In this document: piece after piece, positions 1 to 7,075 of the stretch
Position numbering within the stretch: the stretch's first letter is position 1
Layout: each line of letters starts with the position of its first letter
NCBI GenBank assembly: GCA_017429325.1
Contig: JAFRPC010000040.1
Location: 1-40,357 of the forward strand
Direction of reading: 5' to 3'
DNA from: Oscillospiraceae bacterium
Lineage (GTDB): Bacteria > Bacillota > Clostridia > Oscillospirales > Oscillospiraceae
Length of the DNA stretch: 40,357 nt
The notes under the pieces: generated by a model
Database searches by the model: none
The model's input: the letters and a program-made list of their open reading frames with translations, nothing else
Told to the model about the DNA's origin: nothing
Program-made: the position numbers and the translations under genes

Positions 1-311
<311 letters not shown>

Positions 312-395
312 ATATAATGCAGGCTCAAATGACCTTTGATAAAACATGATTGCCAAGGCTGTGTTCAGTTTTCAGGGTACAATCCTGAGAGGCCC

Positions 396-426
396 CGCTG
401 TAGGGGCGGTCATTGACCGCCCGCAA
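396..426 (+). repeat. Hairpin repeat in 23S-5S spacer
   Basis: A GTAG head followed by the palindrome GGGCGGTCA / T / TGACCGCCC (404-422). It belongs to the hairpin family seen elsewhere in this window (for example near 4577, 6525, 7092, 33915 and 39473). The 23S-5S spacer (312-445) holds no tRNA that I can see. Confidence 0.7.
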
Positions 427-445
427 AACGGAAAGCCTCAACAAA

Positions 446-560
<115 letters not shown>

Positions 561-567
561 ACAAAAA

Positions 568-602
568 AACAACTCCATCCGCAAGGATGGAGTTGTTTTT
601 TC
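568..602 (+). terminator. rRNA operon terminator (bidirectional)
   Basis: A 12-bp perfect stem (569-580 with 585-596, loop GCAA) is followed by six T on the plus strand and preceded by seven A. It can therefore terminate both the rRNA operon and the convergent minus-strand gene ending at 601. Confidence 0.93.
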
Positions 603-1179
603 ATTCGTTCGGCATCCCGCCGGTGTAGTTCAGCAGCGCCCGCAGGTAGCGGATTAGCAGCCGTTCTTCGCTGACCGGGATATAGTGGATGTCCACGCCT
701 AAGCTGCCGTTGGTGTGGACGAATTCCAGGAGCGTTCTCTTGTGGATATAGTAGAGCAGGAAGAAGACGCCGGAGAGCAGGAGGCAGACCACCGCGTCCA
801 GTACTGGGTTCAGCACGGTAAAGGCGCCGAAGTCTATCAGCTTGTCCAGCAGCAGCAGCGCCGGACCCAGCAGCAAAAAGAAGAAGCAGAGGGTCAGCAG
901 AATGGGGTTCTTCTGCTGCAAATACTTCATGCCCTGGAATTCCTCCAGGTCGATGCGGAAGTCCGTGAGCTTCGTCTGATAGTGGCGGCGGTCCCGGCTG
1001 ACGCTGTATTTTCCCTTGCAGTAGATAGCGCGGTTGGAGAGGACGACAAAGCCCCGCTTGAGCTTCCCCTTGTAGAGAAAGGCCCTGAGCTGACGGCTCC
1101 CGGCAACGCATTTCAGGGATTCATTGGGATTCAGAAAAATCTCGCCGGCAATTTTTTCGGCTTCGGTAGAATTTGACAT
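601..1179 (-). CDS. PH-like domain membrane protein (hypothetical)
   Basis: The 192-residue protein begins with about 100 soluble residues rich in beta-strand character, including a segment reading roughly 'gfvvLSNRAIYCKGK'. This pattern is typical of bacterial PH-like (bPH) domains. Two hydrophobic membrane segments follow (about residues 98-116 and 127-147), then a short charged tail. The ATG at 1179 is chosen because GGGAGGTG lies just upstream; the longer reading frame to 1227 lacks a ribosome site. The gene stands alone, convergent with the rRNA operon. No specific function can be assigned; membrane location is an inference from the hydrophobic segments. Confidence 0.75.
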   Translation of the reverse strand: MSNSTEAEKIAGEIFLNPNESLKCVAGSRQLRAFLYKGKLKRGFVVLSNRAIYCKGKYSVSRDRRHYQTKLTDFRIDLEEFQGMKYLQQKNPILLTLCFFFLLLGPALLLLDKLIDFGAFTVLNPVLDAVVCLLLSGVFFLLYYIHKRTLLEFVHTNGSLGVDIHYIPVSEERLLIRYLRALLNYTGGMPNE

Positions 1180-1208
1180 AGCGCACCTCCCGGATGGATT
1201 CTGCCTCC

Positions 1209-1237
1209 ATAATATCACGAAATACATAGAAAGTCAA
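1209..1237 (-). promoter_or_regulatory. Sigma-A promoter for the PH-like protein
   Basis: On the minus strand, TTGACT (1237-1232) and TATTAT (1214-1209) are separated by 17 bases. The promoter lies about 30 nt upstream of the chosen start codon and supports the start at 1179. Confidence 0.7.
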
Positions 1238-1290
1238 CGAAGCAGATGAAATTTGCCGAATGCATCCTTTTATCCGTTTGTAAATTCTGC

Positions 1291-1319
1291 TTGCATTTAT
1301 GGGCGGGGCGTTGTATAAT
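1291..1319 (+). promoter_or_regulatory. Sigma-A promoter for riboswitch-ribU
   Basis: TTGCAT (1291-1296), a 17-base spacer and TATAAT (1314-1319) lie just upstream of the FMN aptamer, so transcription would begin at about 1326 and include the whole riboswitch. Confidence 0.8.
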
Positions 1320-1339
1320 ACGGGGGAACTGAATCCGGT

Positions 1340-1448
1340 ATCTCTTCAGGGCAGGGTGCAATCCCCGACCGGCGGTAAAGTCCGCGAGCCTTCGGGCCGA
1401 CCCGGTGCAACTCCGGGACCGACAGTACAGTCTGGATGAAAGAAGAAG
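1340..1448 (+). ncRNA. FMN riboswitch (RFN element)
   Basis: The segment has the conserved RFN blocks in order: CTTCAGGGCAGGGTG, CCCGACCGGCGGTA, CCGCGAGCC, GGGACCGACAGT and CTGGATGAAAGAAG. This aptamer binds flavin mononucleotide. Its position between a strong promoter and the riboflavin transporter ribU, with an intrinsic terminator at its 3' side, indicates FMN-induced transcription termination. Confidence 0.95.
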
Positions 1449-1474
1449 CCGCTTTTCTATGCTTTGCATGGAAA

Positions 1475-1512
1475 AACGCCTGAAGATTTTCGGTCTTCAG
1501 GCGTTATTTTTG
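1475..1512 (+). terminator. Riboswitch expression-platform terminator
   Basis: A 12-bp stem (1475-1486 with 1494-1505) is followed by an ATTTTT tract, between the FMN aptamer and the ribU ribosome site. It is expected to form when FMN is bound and to stop transcription before ribU. Confidence 0.85.
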
Positions 1513-1527
1513 AAAGGAAGCGATTTT

Positions 1528-2226
1528 ATGAGCGCAACTGCGCAGTTTCTCCTCATCTGTTTTGCCGTGGTGTGCGGGCTGCTGGGAATCGCCTGGCTGT
1601 TTGAGCATTTCTTCTGCCGGGACCGGCTGCGGCTGTCCTCGCCGAAGTATCTGACCACCGTGGCTGTCTCTGCCGCTCTGGCTGGGGTGCTGATGCTGCT
1701 GGAGGTGCCGCTGCTCTTTCTGGCCCCGAATTTCTACAAGGTGGACCTCTCCGAGCTGCCGGTGCTGATCTGCACCTTCTATTTGGGACCGGTGGCCGGC
1801 GTGCTGACGGAGTTCCTGAAAATCCTCATCAAGCTCCTGTTCAAGGCCAGCACGACGGCCTTTGTGGGGGAGCTGGCAAACTTCGCCGTGGGCTGTGCCC
1901 TGGTGCTCCCCGCCTCCATGATTTACCACTGCAAGCGGACCAAGGCCACTGCCATTGTCGGTCTGGCTGTCGGCACCGCGGTCATGGCGAGCTTCGGCAG
2001 CCTGTTCAACGCAGTCTACCTCCTCCCGGCCTTTGCGGAGATGTTCCATATGCCCCTGGAGGCCATTGTGGAAATGGGCACAAAAATCAACGGCGGCATC
2101 CGGGACATCACCACCTTCGTGCTGCTGGCCGTCGCGCCGCTGAATCTGCTGAAGGGCCTCGTGGTCAGCCTGCTGACCATCCTGCTCTACAAGCGCGTCC
2201 AGCCCATTATGTTCAAGCGAAGCTGA
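1528..2226 (+). CDS. ribU: Riboflavin ECF transporter S component
   Basis: The 232-residue integral membrane protein has about six hydrophobic segments. It has the RibU-type signature in the second and third helices (YKVDLSELPVLI, then GPVAGVLTEFLKILIK) and a 'GELANF' segment. It is the substrate-binding S subunit that captures riboflavin and docks on the shared energy-coupling module (EcfA, EcfA', EcfT), none of which is encoded here. The ATG at 1528 follows a GAAAGGAAG ribosome site, and the FMN riboswitch directly upstream independently supports riboflavin specificity. Family assignment is secure; substrate is inferred from motif plus riboswitch. Confidence 0.93.
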   Translation: MSATAQFLLICFAVVCGLLGIAWLFEHFFCRDRLRLSSPKYLTTVAVSAALAGVLMLLEVPLLFLAPNFYKVDLSELPVLICTFYLGPVAGVLTEFLKILIKLLFKASTTAFVGELANFAVGCALVLPASMIYHCKRTKATAIVGLAVGTAVMASFGSLFNAVYLLPAFAEMFHMPLEAIVEMGTKINGGIRDITTFVLLAVAPLNLLKGLVVSLLTILLYKRVQPIMFKRS

Positions 2227-2241
2227 AGCTCACAAAAACGC

Positions 2242-2278
2242 AAGGTCCGCGGGGAACTCCCGCGGACCTTATTTTTTG
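2242..2278 (+). terminator. ribU terminator (bidirectional)
   Basis: A 12-bp GC-rich stem (2242-2253 with 2259-2270, five-base loop) is followed by ATTTTTT on the plus strand. On the minus strand a weaker T-run also follows, so it can serve the convergent gene ending at 2284. Confidence 0.9.
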
Positions 2279-2283
2279 TTCGC

Positions 2284-2793
2284 TTATTCCTCAGGCTTGG
2301 ATTCCTCTGTGGGGACTGCGTCGTCCACGACCTCGAAGACCGCCTCGACGGCCTTCTCGACCTCTTCGACCTTCTCCCCCACCTTGTTGAGCTGGGACAG
2401 GTCCTTCTCAAGCTCATCGAGCTCCTTGTTCAGATTGTCAAGCTCAGTCTCCAGGTCCTCAGCTTCCGCATCTGCCGCATCCTTGGCAGACTTCCCAAAG
2501 TCGGCCTTGGCCTCCTCCGCCTCGCAGCGCAGGGCTTCAATGTTCTTGGCCGCTTCGGTGATGGCGTCACAGAGGGGCAGGTATTCGGCGTCGTCAGGCT
2601 CCTCGCCGGTGATGAAGTCCCGGTAGTAGAGCTTTCCCAGCTCCAGATAGGCCTTCTTCTGCTTCTCCTGTTCGGTGAAAATGTTGATGTTGGATTTGGT
2701 GACTGTGGCAGCGTTCTTGGTCATCCGGGCGGCAGTCTCCACAAACTCAGAAAAAAAGTCCTTTAACGCTTCCAGACTATCGTTCAGTGCCAT
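2284..2793 (-). CDS. Coiled-coil acidic protein (hypothetical)
   Basis: The 169-residue protein is soluble, acidic and almost entirely predicted helical. Residues 1-75 resemble small Firmicute proteins of the 'SEFVETAARMTKNA...LGKLYY' type. Residues about 95-150 form a heptad-like coiled coil rich in Glu, Leu and Lys (ELDNLNKELDELEKDLSQL), and the C-terminus is a Pro/Glu tail. The start at 2793 is set by AAAGGAG seven bases upstream. No catalytic motif or membrane segment is visible. A structural or scaffold role is only a guess. Confidence 0.8.
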   Translation of the reverse strand: MALNDSLEALKDFFSEFVETAARMTKNAATVTKSNINIFTEQEKQKKAYLELGKLYYRDFITGEEPDDAEYLPLCDAITEAAKNIEALRCEAEEAKADFGKSAKDAADAEAEDLETELDNLNKELDELEKDLSQLNKVGEKVEEVEKAVEAVFEVVDDAVPTEESKPEE

Positions 2794-2848
2794 CGTAAAT
2801 CTCCTTTCAATATGTTCCTTGGGGCGGATTCGGCTTGCTTCTGCCTGT

Positions 2849-2854
2849 ATTATA
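2849..2854 (-). promoter_or_regulatory. Putative -10 box for the coiled-coil gene
   Basis: TATAAT on the minus strand lies about 55 nt upstream of the start at 2793. The -35 side is poor: TTCCAT at a 16-base spacing is the best I can see. The call rests mainly on the perfect -10. Confidence 0.45.
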
Positions 2855-2893
2855 GCAGAGCTTTTCAAAAATGGAAGCAAATGCAGAGAAAAT

Positions 2894-3898
2894 TTACAAT
2901 TTGTTTGCTGCTTGTTCATCCTCCGGCCTGAAGGCGGAGGCCGGGTCCCGCGCCGGAAGCGCCAGGACCGCAGCCAGAGCCGCCAGCAGGACGACGGTGG
3001 CGCAGATGCTGGCCTGGGGACCCGCGTCCCCGCCGGTCAGCAGGCCTCGCCAAGCGTCGGCCTCCACGGCGATCAGGTAGACCCCCTCGTGCTCCCCTGC
3101 CGGGGCGAACCCAAACAAAAAGCTCATGGAGAAGACCCACGCTCCGTGGAGGGCGCAGGCGCTCCAGAGTTTCCCCCGCTTGAGCACCCAGATCCCCAGC
3201 AGCAGCTCCAGCAACAGGGTGTTGGCAAAAGAGAGGCTCGTCAGGCTGCCGGGACTGCGGAACATCACAGAAACCAGCGTGGAAAAGACCAGCGCGGCAG
3301 GGATTGGATAGTGTGCGCCGAGGGAGGGAGCGAAATAGCCCCGGAGCAGCAGCTCCAGCGCCGCGCCCTGGACCAGGCAGCCCGCCAGCGCCAGGAGCAG
3401 CAGTCCCAGCTTCTCCCCGGAGACTGCCTCCTCCGCCAGACGGAAGCCCCCCGCGGCCACGCCGAGGGCGAGGATCGCCCCTGCCAGGAGCAGGCCGAAG
3501 CAGAGGCCCAGGGCGTATTCGCCCAGAGGGGCTCTGCCGCACAGGCCCATGGAGGAAAGGCTGCGCTTCTGATACTTGCGGCAGTAGATGATCGCCACAG
3601 CGCCCATGACGGCGTAACCCAGAAACGCGCAGAGGAAGAGCCAGTCGGGAATGGTGCGGAGCAAATCGCTCATCAGCGCTTCCATGCTTTCGCCGGAGCT
3701 CATGGCGGACAGGGCTGCTTCTCCCTGCTCGGAAAACACCCAGAAGATGCTGGGAATGAGCAGAAACACCGCTTGACCGAGCATGGAGAGGAGCATGAGA
3801 AGCAGCAGGATCATCAGCTCACCGAACATGGAGAAACGGGTCTTTATCTGCCTTTGGGTCTGCGCCCAAAACTGCGGTCTGGGAAGGAATTGATTCAT
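2894..3898 (-). CDS. CPBP-family intramembrane protein, catalytic motifs degenerate
   Basis: The 334-residue protein has about eight hydrophobic segments and the overall layout of the CPBP (Abi/CAAX-protease-like) family. The conserved core falls near residues 215-300. Normal members have EExxxR, FxxxH and HxxxN/D. Here the first motif reads L-E-L-L-L-R (one Glu lost), the second F-S-T-L-V (His lost) and the third H-G-A-W-V (Asn/Asp lost). It is therefore probably not an active protease. The start at 3898 follows AGGAG; the upstream extension to 3958 lacks one. It lies about 100 nt upstream of the coiled-coil gene in the same direction. Confidence 0.8.
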   Translation of the reverse strand: MNQFLPRPQFWAQTQRQIKTRFSMFGELMILLLLMLLSMLGQAVFLLIPSIFWVFSEQGEAALSAMSSGESMEALMSDLLRTIPDWLFLCAFLGYAVMGAVAIIYCRKYQKRSLSSMGLCGRAPLGEYALGLCFGLLLAGAILALGVAAGGFRLAEEAVSGEKLGLLLLALAGCLVQGAALELLLRGYFAPSLGAHYPIPAALVFSTLVSVMFRSPGSLTSLSFANTLLLELLLGIWVLKRGKLWSACALHGAWVFSMSFLFGFAPAGEHEGVYLIAVEADAWRGLLTGGDAGPQASICATVVLLAALAAVLALPARDPASAFRPEDEQAANKL

Positions 3899-3969
3899 GG
3901 CGTCTCTCCTGTGATGCGGACGGAGCGGAAAGCCCGCCCGACATGGATTTGTTCTCATGGTATGGTATT

Positions 3970-3999
3970 ATTATGCCACATCCCGCACCCGCTTGTCAA
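3970..3999 (-). promoter_or_regulatory. Putative sigma-A promoter for the CPBP gene
   Basis: On the minus strand TTGACA (3999-3994) and CATAAT (3975-3970) are separated by 18 bases, about 70 nt upstream of the start codon at 3898. Confidence 0.6.
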
Positions 4000-4002
4000 T
4001 TC

Positions 4003-4557
4003 CTATCTTCCGCCGCAGTGGGTTTTTCGGTCTCCGTTGCCGACGGCCTGATGGTAGAGACCTGCCAGGTGCAGCCACAGGCGCTTGTCGAGGATGCCGG
4101 ATTCCGGCATCCCGCAGCAGTGCTGGAGCCTGCGGATGGCGGAGACCGTCTCTTCGTCGCAGACCCCGGTGAGGGGACAGCAGTCCAGGTTTTCATAGAC
4201 CTCGAAGAGGGTGTGGAGCATGGCCTGGATCAGCAGGACGTGGAGGTTGTCGCTTCCCTCCAGGATGACTTCGTTGGGGTCCATCACCACGTCCAGCGGC
4301 GCGGCGGGCTCCACCTCTACCGCGGCGGCCTGGTAGGCCGCGCAGATGGCCTGCCAGGTGGCAAAGTCGGTGATACCGGTCTGGGGCAGACCGGCCCGCT
4401 TCTGCTGGACGGTGACGGCCCGGGCAGTCTCCGCCCCATAGCGCCCGTCCGGGATCACCAGGGGGCAGGTAGGGTCTTGCAGGGCGATGACCCGGAGCAT
4501 CGTTTGCAGACTGGTGACAGAACGACCGAGAAAACGAACGTCGTCATTTGGGTCCAT
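4003..4557 (-). CDS. Peptidoglycan-binding (PGBD) protein, two repeats
   Basis: The 184-residue protein has two PG_binding_1-type three-helix repeats: about residues 10-70 (with 'PDGRYGAETARAVTVQQ') and about 100-165 (with 'LTGVCDEETVSAIRRLQ'). These modules bind cell-wall glycan and are common in Clostridial cortex-associated proteins. No catalytic domain or signal peptide is present, so it may act from inside the sporangium or mother cell. The start at 4557 follows AAAGGAGG. It is the last gene of a three-gene minus-strand operon, separated from the previous gene by a hairpin repeat. Confidence 0.82.
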   Translation of the reverse strand: MDPNDDVRFLGRSVTSLQTMLRVIALQDPTCPLVIPDGRYGAETARAVTVQQKRAGLPQTGITDFATWQAICAAYQAAAVEVEPAAPLDVVMDPNEVILEGSDNLHVLLIQAMLHTLFEVYENLDCCPLTGVCDEETVSAIRRLQHCCGMPESGILDKRLWLHLAGLYHQAVGNGDRKTHCGGR

Positions 4558-4572
4558 AAATTCCTCCTTTCT

Positions 4573-4600
4573 CCGTGGCGCACGATGTGCGCCGCTACGG
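4573..4600 (-). repeat. Hairpin repeat, GGCGCAC type
   Basis: GGCGCAC / GAT / GTGCGCC (4577-4593) followed by GCTAC. Read on the minus strand, the GTAG head supplies the TAG stop codon (4597-4595) of the upstream SpoIID-like gene. Near-identical copies lie at 7092-7113 and 32865-32886. Confidence 0.8.
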
Positions 4601-5947
4601 GCGGGCGTCCCGGCTGCCGACGGACAGGGGCGTACCGGGGTACTGGGTCATCCGGGTCGAGTTGCTGTAGTTGAGACTGCGGAACTGCTTCGTGACGGCC
4701 TGGGCCGTGTCGTCGGTCAGGCGGCCATTCACCGGCAGGCCGTTGGCCTGCTGGAAGGCCCGGAGCGCCTGCTGGAGATTCGTCCCGGAATAGCCCAGGG
4801 CCTCCAGCCGCGCCCGGGCGTTGGCGACGGTGGTGGCGGCGGTGTCGAGCTGCGGGAAGGCGGCCCGGTTTTGCAGCACCCGGTCGTCGATGCCGGAATA
4901 GAGGTCGTAGAGGGCGTCCCAGGTTCTGTCGTCCGCCTCCCCGGTGGCGGCAAAGCCCTCGTAGCCCTGAAAGGCCGCCACGGCGTCCCGGGTCCTGGGG
5001 CCGAAGATGCCGTCCACCGAGACGGAGGGCACCTCCTGGACGAACTGGGCTACGACGGCCAACATGTACTGGAGCTGCCGCACCCGGTCGCCCCGGTCCC
5101 CGGGCCGCAGAGGCTCCGGGAACTCCCAGCCCAGATCCTCGTAGCGCAGGCCCTGGGAGCGCAGCTCCGACAGGTGCAGGACCCCGGCGTAGACCCGCTC
5201 CACCTCGTACCAGGTCTGGCGGCCCACGACGCCGTCACTGTCCAGGCCAAAGACCCGCTGGAAGGTCCGGACCGCGGCCTCGGTGGCGGGGCCGAAGATG
5301 CCGTCCACGCTCAGCTTCGGGATGGCGGGAAAGCTCTGGGAGATGCGGTTCAGAGCCGTCTGGACCAAGGCCACGCTGCGGCCTCGGCTGCCGGGCCGCA
5401 GGGCCGTGCCGGGATAGGACTCCTGCGCCTCCGCCTGGGGGGCGTTGGGGACGATCTCGATGTTCTGCCCGTAATAGCGCCGGAGAATTTGCAGCCAGCC
5501 GTAGCCCTGAGCCGCCAGAGTCTGGGAGCCCCACTGGGACAGACCCTCGCAGGTGACGGTGGTGCCGTTGCAGAACTTGGCCGCCAGGGGCTCGATAAAG
5601 CCGATTCGGCGGATGTAGTCGTCAAAGAGTTCATCCACCAGCCGGGAGATGGTGGAAAAGTAGCTCCGGCCCTTGTAGAACTGCTGGTCGTAGGCCGTGG
5701 ATGCGGTGATGTCGAAGGGATAGCCCCGGACCCGGTAGAACTCCGTGTAGATCCGGTTCAGGGCGAAGGAGGTGATGGCCAGGATGTTGGCCCGCAGGGC
5801 CGCCTCCCCCCAGGTGGGATAGACCTCGCTGGAGGCCACGTTCTTTACGTAGTCCGGGAAGGAGACGGTGACGTTCTCCGCCGGGACCGCGGGCGGCCCC
5901 AGGTGGACCGTGATGTAGGACGGGATGTAGGGCAGAAGCTGCGACAT
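4595..5947 (-). CDS. SpoIID/LytB-like protein with PGBD repeats
   Basis: The 450-residue protein has an N-terminal SpoIID/LytB-like domain (about residues 30-170; 'WGEAALRANILAITSFALNRI' resembles the family's EAL-A-A-RTYAL helix). Two clear peptidoglycan-binding repeats follow (about 188-255 and 283-350, each with a 'VDGIFGP.T..AV..FQ' motif) and a weaker third (about 365-425). SpoIID cleaves denuded glycan during engulfment; a glycan-acting role here is inferred from homology. There is no signal peptide. The start at 5947 has GGGAGGG upstream, inside the end of the preceding gene (11-nt gap). The last codons and the TAG stop come from a hairpin repeat. Confidence 0.85.
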   Translation of the reverse strand: MSQLLPYIPSYITVHLGPPAVPAENVTVSFPDYVKNVASSEVYPTWGEAALRANILAITSFALNRIYTEFYRVRGYPFDITASTAYDQQFYKGRSYFSTISRLVDELFDDYIRRIGFIEPLAAKFCNGTTVTCEGLSQWGSQTLAAQGYGWLQILRRYYGQNIEIVPNAPQAEAQESYPGTALRPGSRGRSVALVQTALNRISQSFPAIPKLSVDGIFGPATEAAVRTFQRVFGLDSDGVVGRQTWYEVERVYAGVLHLSELRSQGLRYEDLGWEFPEPLRPGDRGDRVRQLQYMLAVVAQFVQEVPSVSVDGIFGPRTRDAVAAFQGYEGFAATGEADDRTWDALYDLYSGIDDRVLQNRAAFPQLDTAATTVANARARLEALGYSGTNLQQALRAFQQANGLPVNGRLTDDTAQAVTKQFRSLNYSNSTRMTQYPGTPLSVGSRDARP

Positions 5948-5958
5948 GGCGGCCCTCC

Positions 5959-6348
5959 CTACAGTCCCTGGTCGGGGGTGGTGATGGTTTCGGTCTCGCC
6001 GAGGTCCGTGGGCATTCCGCCCCGGGGCACCAAAAGCAGCTCCTGGATCGTGGTGATGCCGGGAAATATCTGCACGTCCCGTACCACGATGCCGTCATAG
6101 CTGGGCTGGCTGGCGGCCACCTGTACGTCGGTCCAGCCCTGGGCCAGCCCGGCGCTCAGGGAGTTTGCCAGGTCCGGCGTGGGGATGGCAATGGTCTCAG
6201 TGAGGCCGCTCTCGTCTGTGCGCTGAAGGCTCAGCAGCTCCCGTTTCCCCCCGGCGGCCCGGACCGAGACCGAGACCGTGGCCCCGGCCACCGGCAGCCC
6301 CGCCCGGGAGGTCAGGGTCTGCACCTTGAGAAAGCCTGTGGATGGCAT
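5959..6348 (-). CDS. Carboxypeptidase-regulatory-like (Ig-fold) small protein
   Basis: The 129-residue protein begins 'GFLKVQTLTSRAGLPVAGATVSV', the usual opening of carboxypeptidase-regulatory-like / prealbumin-type beta-sandwich domains, and then alternates short strands throughout. It lacks a signal peptide and catalytic residues. The start at 6348 follows CAGGAGGG. It is the first gene of the operon with the SpoIID-like and PGBD genes, so a role in the same envelope or spore structure is inferred. Its ribosome site lies in one arm of an inverted repeat (6357-6390). Confidence 0.75.
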   Translation of the reverse strand: MPSTGFLKVQTLTSRAGLPVAGATVSVSVRAAGGKRELLSLQRTDESGLTETIAIPTPDLANSLSAGLAQGWTDVQVAASQPSYDGIVVRDVQIFPGITTIQELLLVPRGGMPTDLGETETITTPDQGL

Positions 6349-6356
6349 AAAAAATC

Positions 6357-6390
6357 CCTCCTGTTCGCTCCATTGTATGCGAACAGGAGG
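6357..6390 (-). promoter_or_regulatory. 12-bp inverted repeat over ribosome site, with sporulation-like -10
   Basis: CCTCCTGTTCGC (6357-6368) and GCGAACAGGAGG (6379-6390) are perfect inverted repeats with a 10-base loop. On the minus strand the gene-proximal arm is part of the AGGAGGG ribosome site, and the loop region contains CATACAAT (6379-6372), matching sigma-E/sigma-K -10 elements. Either the arms hide the ribosome site in a longer mRNA, or the palindrome is an operator over a mother-cell promoter. No convincing sigma-E -35 box is visible. Confidence 0.5.
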
Positions 6391-6444
6391 AATGTGTGCG
6401 CAGACGGGAGGCAGGCAACAGGGGACGGGGGAAGCGCACACGCC

Positions 6445-6472
6445 TGTAGGGACGGCTCTCAGCCGTCCGCCG
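6445..6472 (+). repeat. Hairpin repeat, GGACGGCT type
   Basis: A GTAG head precedes the palindrome GGACGGCT / CTC / AGCCGTCC (6450-6468), then GCC. It belongs to the window-wide hairpin family. Confidence 0.7.
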
Positions 6473-6523
6473 TGCCCCGCGCCGCCAGTGACCAGTGAAC
6501 AGTCACCAGTCACCAGGCCCGCT

Positions 6524-6551
6524 TGTAGGGACAAGCATTGCTTGTCCGCGG
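6524..6551 (+). repeat. Hairpin repeat, GGACAAGC type (copy 1)
   Basis: A GTAG head precedes GGACAAGCA / T / TGCTTGTCC (6529-6547), then GCGG. A copy in opposite orientation lies at 6973-6999. Confidence 0.75.
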
Positions 6552-6831
6552 TTCCCCGCACGGACAAGGTAAGAAGTAAGAGGGTATCTATTCAGTAGCC
6601 CCGGTTGACAAGCGACGAATTGTGCAAAACGGAGAAAAATCAGCGCATCTCAAGGGGCAAACGAACGATGGGTGTGGAAAACTTTCGGCGTTTTGACGAA
6701 AGCAAACACTATCCCCACTGAGCCACGAGCGCAAGTGCGTTGCCAGTGAAAGCAGCCTTGATTGCGTCGCCGCGCTTCCAGCATTTCGCACAGCAGTTCT
6801 CGCAGAGGCTTTGCCTATTCTTGTATGTATA

Positions 6832-6860
6832 TGTATAACACAAAGAATTTTCATTGTCAA
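6832..6860 (-). promoter_or_regulatory. Orphan sigma-A promoter
   Basis: On the minus strand TTGACA (6860-6855), a 17-base spacer and TATACA (6837-6832) make one of the better promoter matches in the window. Downstream, to about 6590, there is no convincing coding sequence, so a non-coding or remnant transcript is possible. Confidence 0.55.
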
Positions 6861-6972
6861 CGCTATTTATGCCATTTTCAACAACAATTTCTATGAATCT
6901 GAACGCATTTCTGTTTAATTTTGGATGTGCAGGATTTCTGTGGCGCACACTTTACACTGCTGCATCGGGGAC

Positions 6973-6999
6973 GGCGGACAAGCGGTGCTTGTCCCTACA
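6973..6999 (-). repeat. Hairpin repeat, GGACAAGC type (copy 2, inverted)
   Basis: GGACAAGC / GGT / GCTTGTCC (6976-6994) followed by CTAC, which is GTAG on the minus strand. It is inverted relative to the copy at 6524-6551. Confidence 0.75.
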
Positions 7000-7009
7000 T
7001 GTGGAGGCG

Positions 7010-7035
7010 TCGGGCGGGCAGATTGCCCGCGCTAC
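7010..7035 (-). repeat. Hairpin repeat, GCGGGCA type
   Basis: GCGGGCA / GAT / TGCCCGC (7014-7030) followed by GCTAC; the GTAG head is on the minus strand. Confidence 0.7.
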
Positions 7036-7041
7036 AGGCGG

Positions 7042-7069
7042 GGACCGACGGGGGACCCGTCCCCTACGG
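7042..7069 (-). repeat. Hairpin repeat, GACGGG type
   Basis: On the minus strand a GTAGGG head precedes GACGGG / TCC / CCCGTC. It directly follows the GCGGGCA-type copy. Confidence 0.6.
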
Positions 7070-7075
7070 TGAGGG

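Noticed and set aside
2675..4051. 458-codon plus-strand reading frame opposite the coiled-coil and CPBP genes
   Set aside because: No ribosome site, low-complexity Gln/Glu/Ala/Gly composition typical of antisense frames in GC-rich DNA, and the minus strand has two well-supported genes.
3943..4674. 243-codon plus-strand frame opposite the PGBD gene
   Set aside because: No ribosome site or recognisable domain, and it starts inside the CPBP promoter region; the minus-strand gene has clear PGBD repeats.
6588..6948. Two minus-strand frames (79 and 90 codons) as possible small Cys-containing proteins
   Set aside because: They overlap each other in different frames, have no ribosome site, and one ends inside hairpin repeat territory; kept only as part of the orphan-promoter observation.
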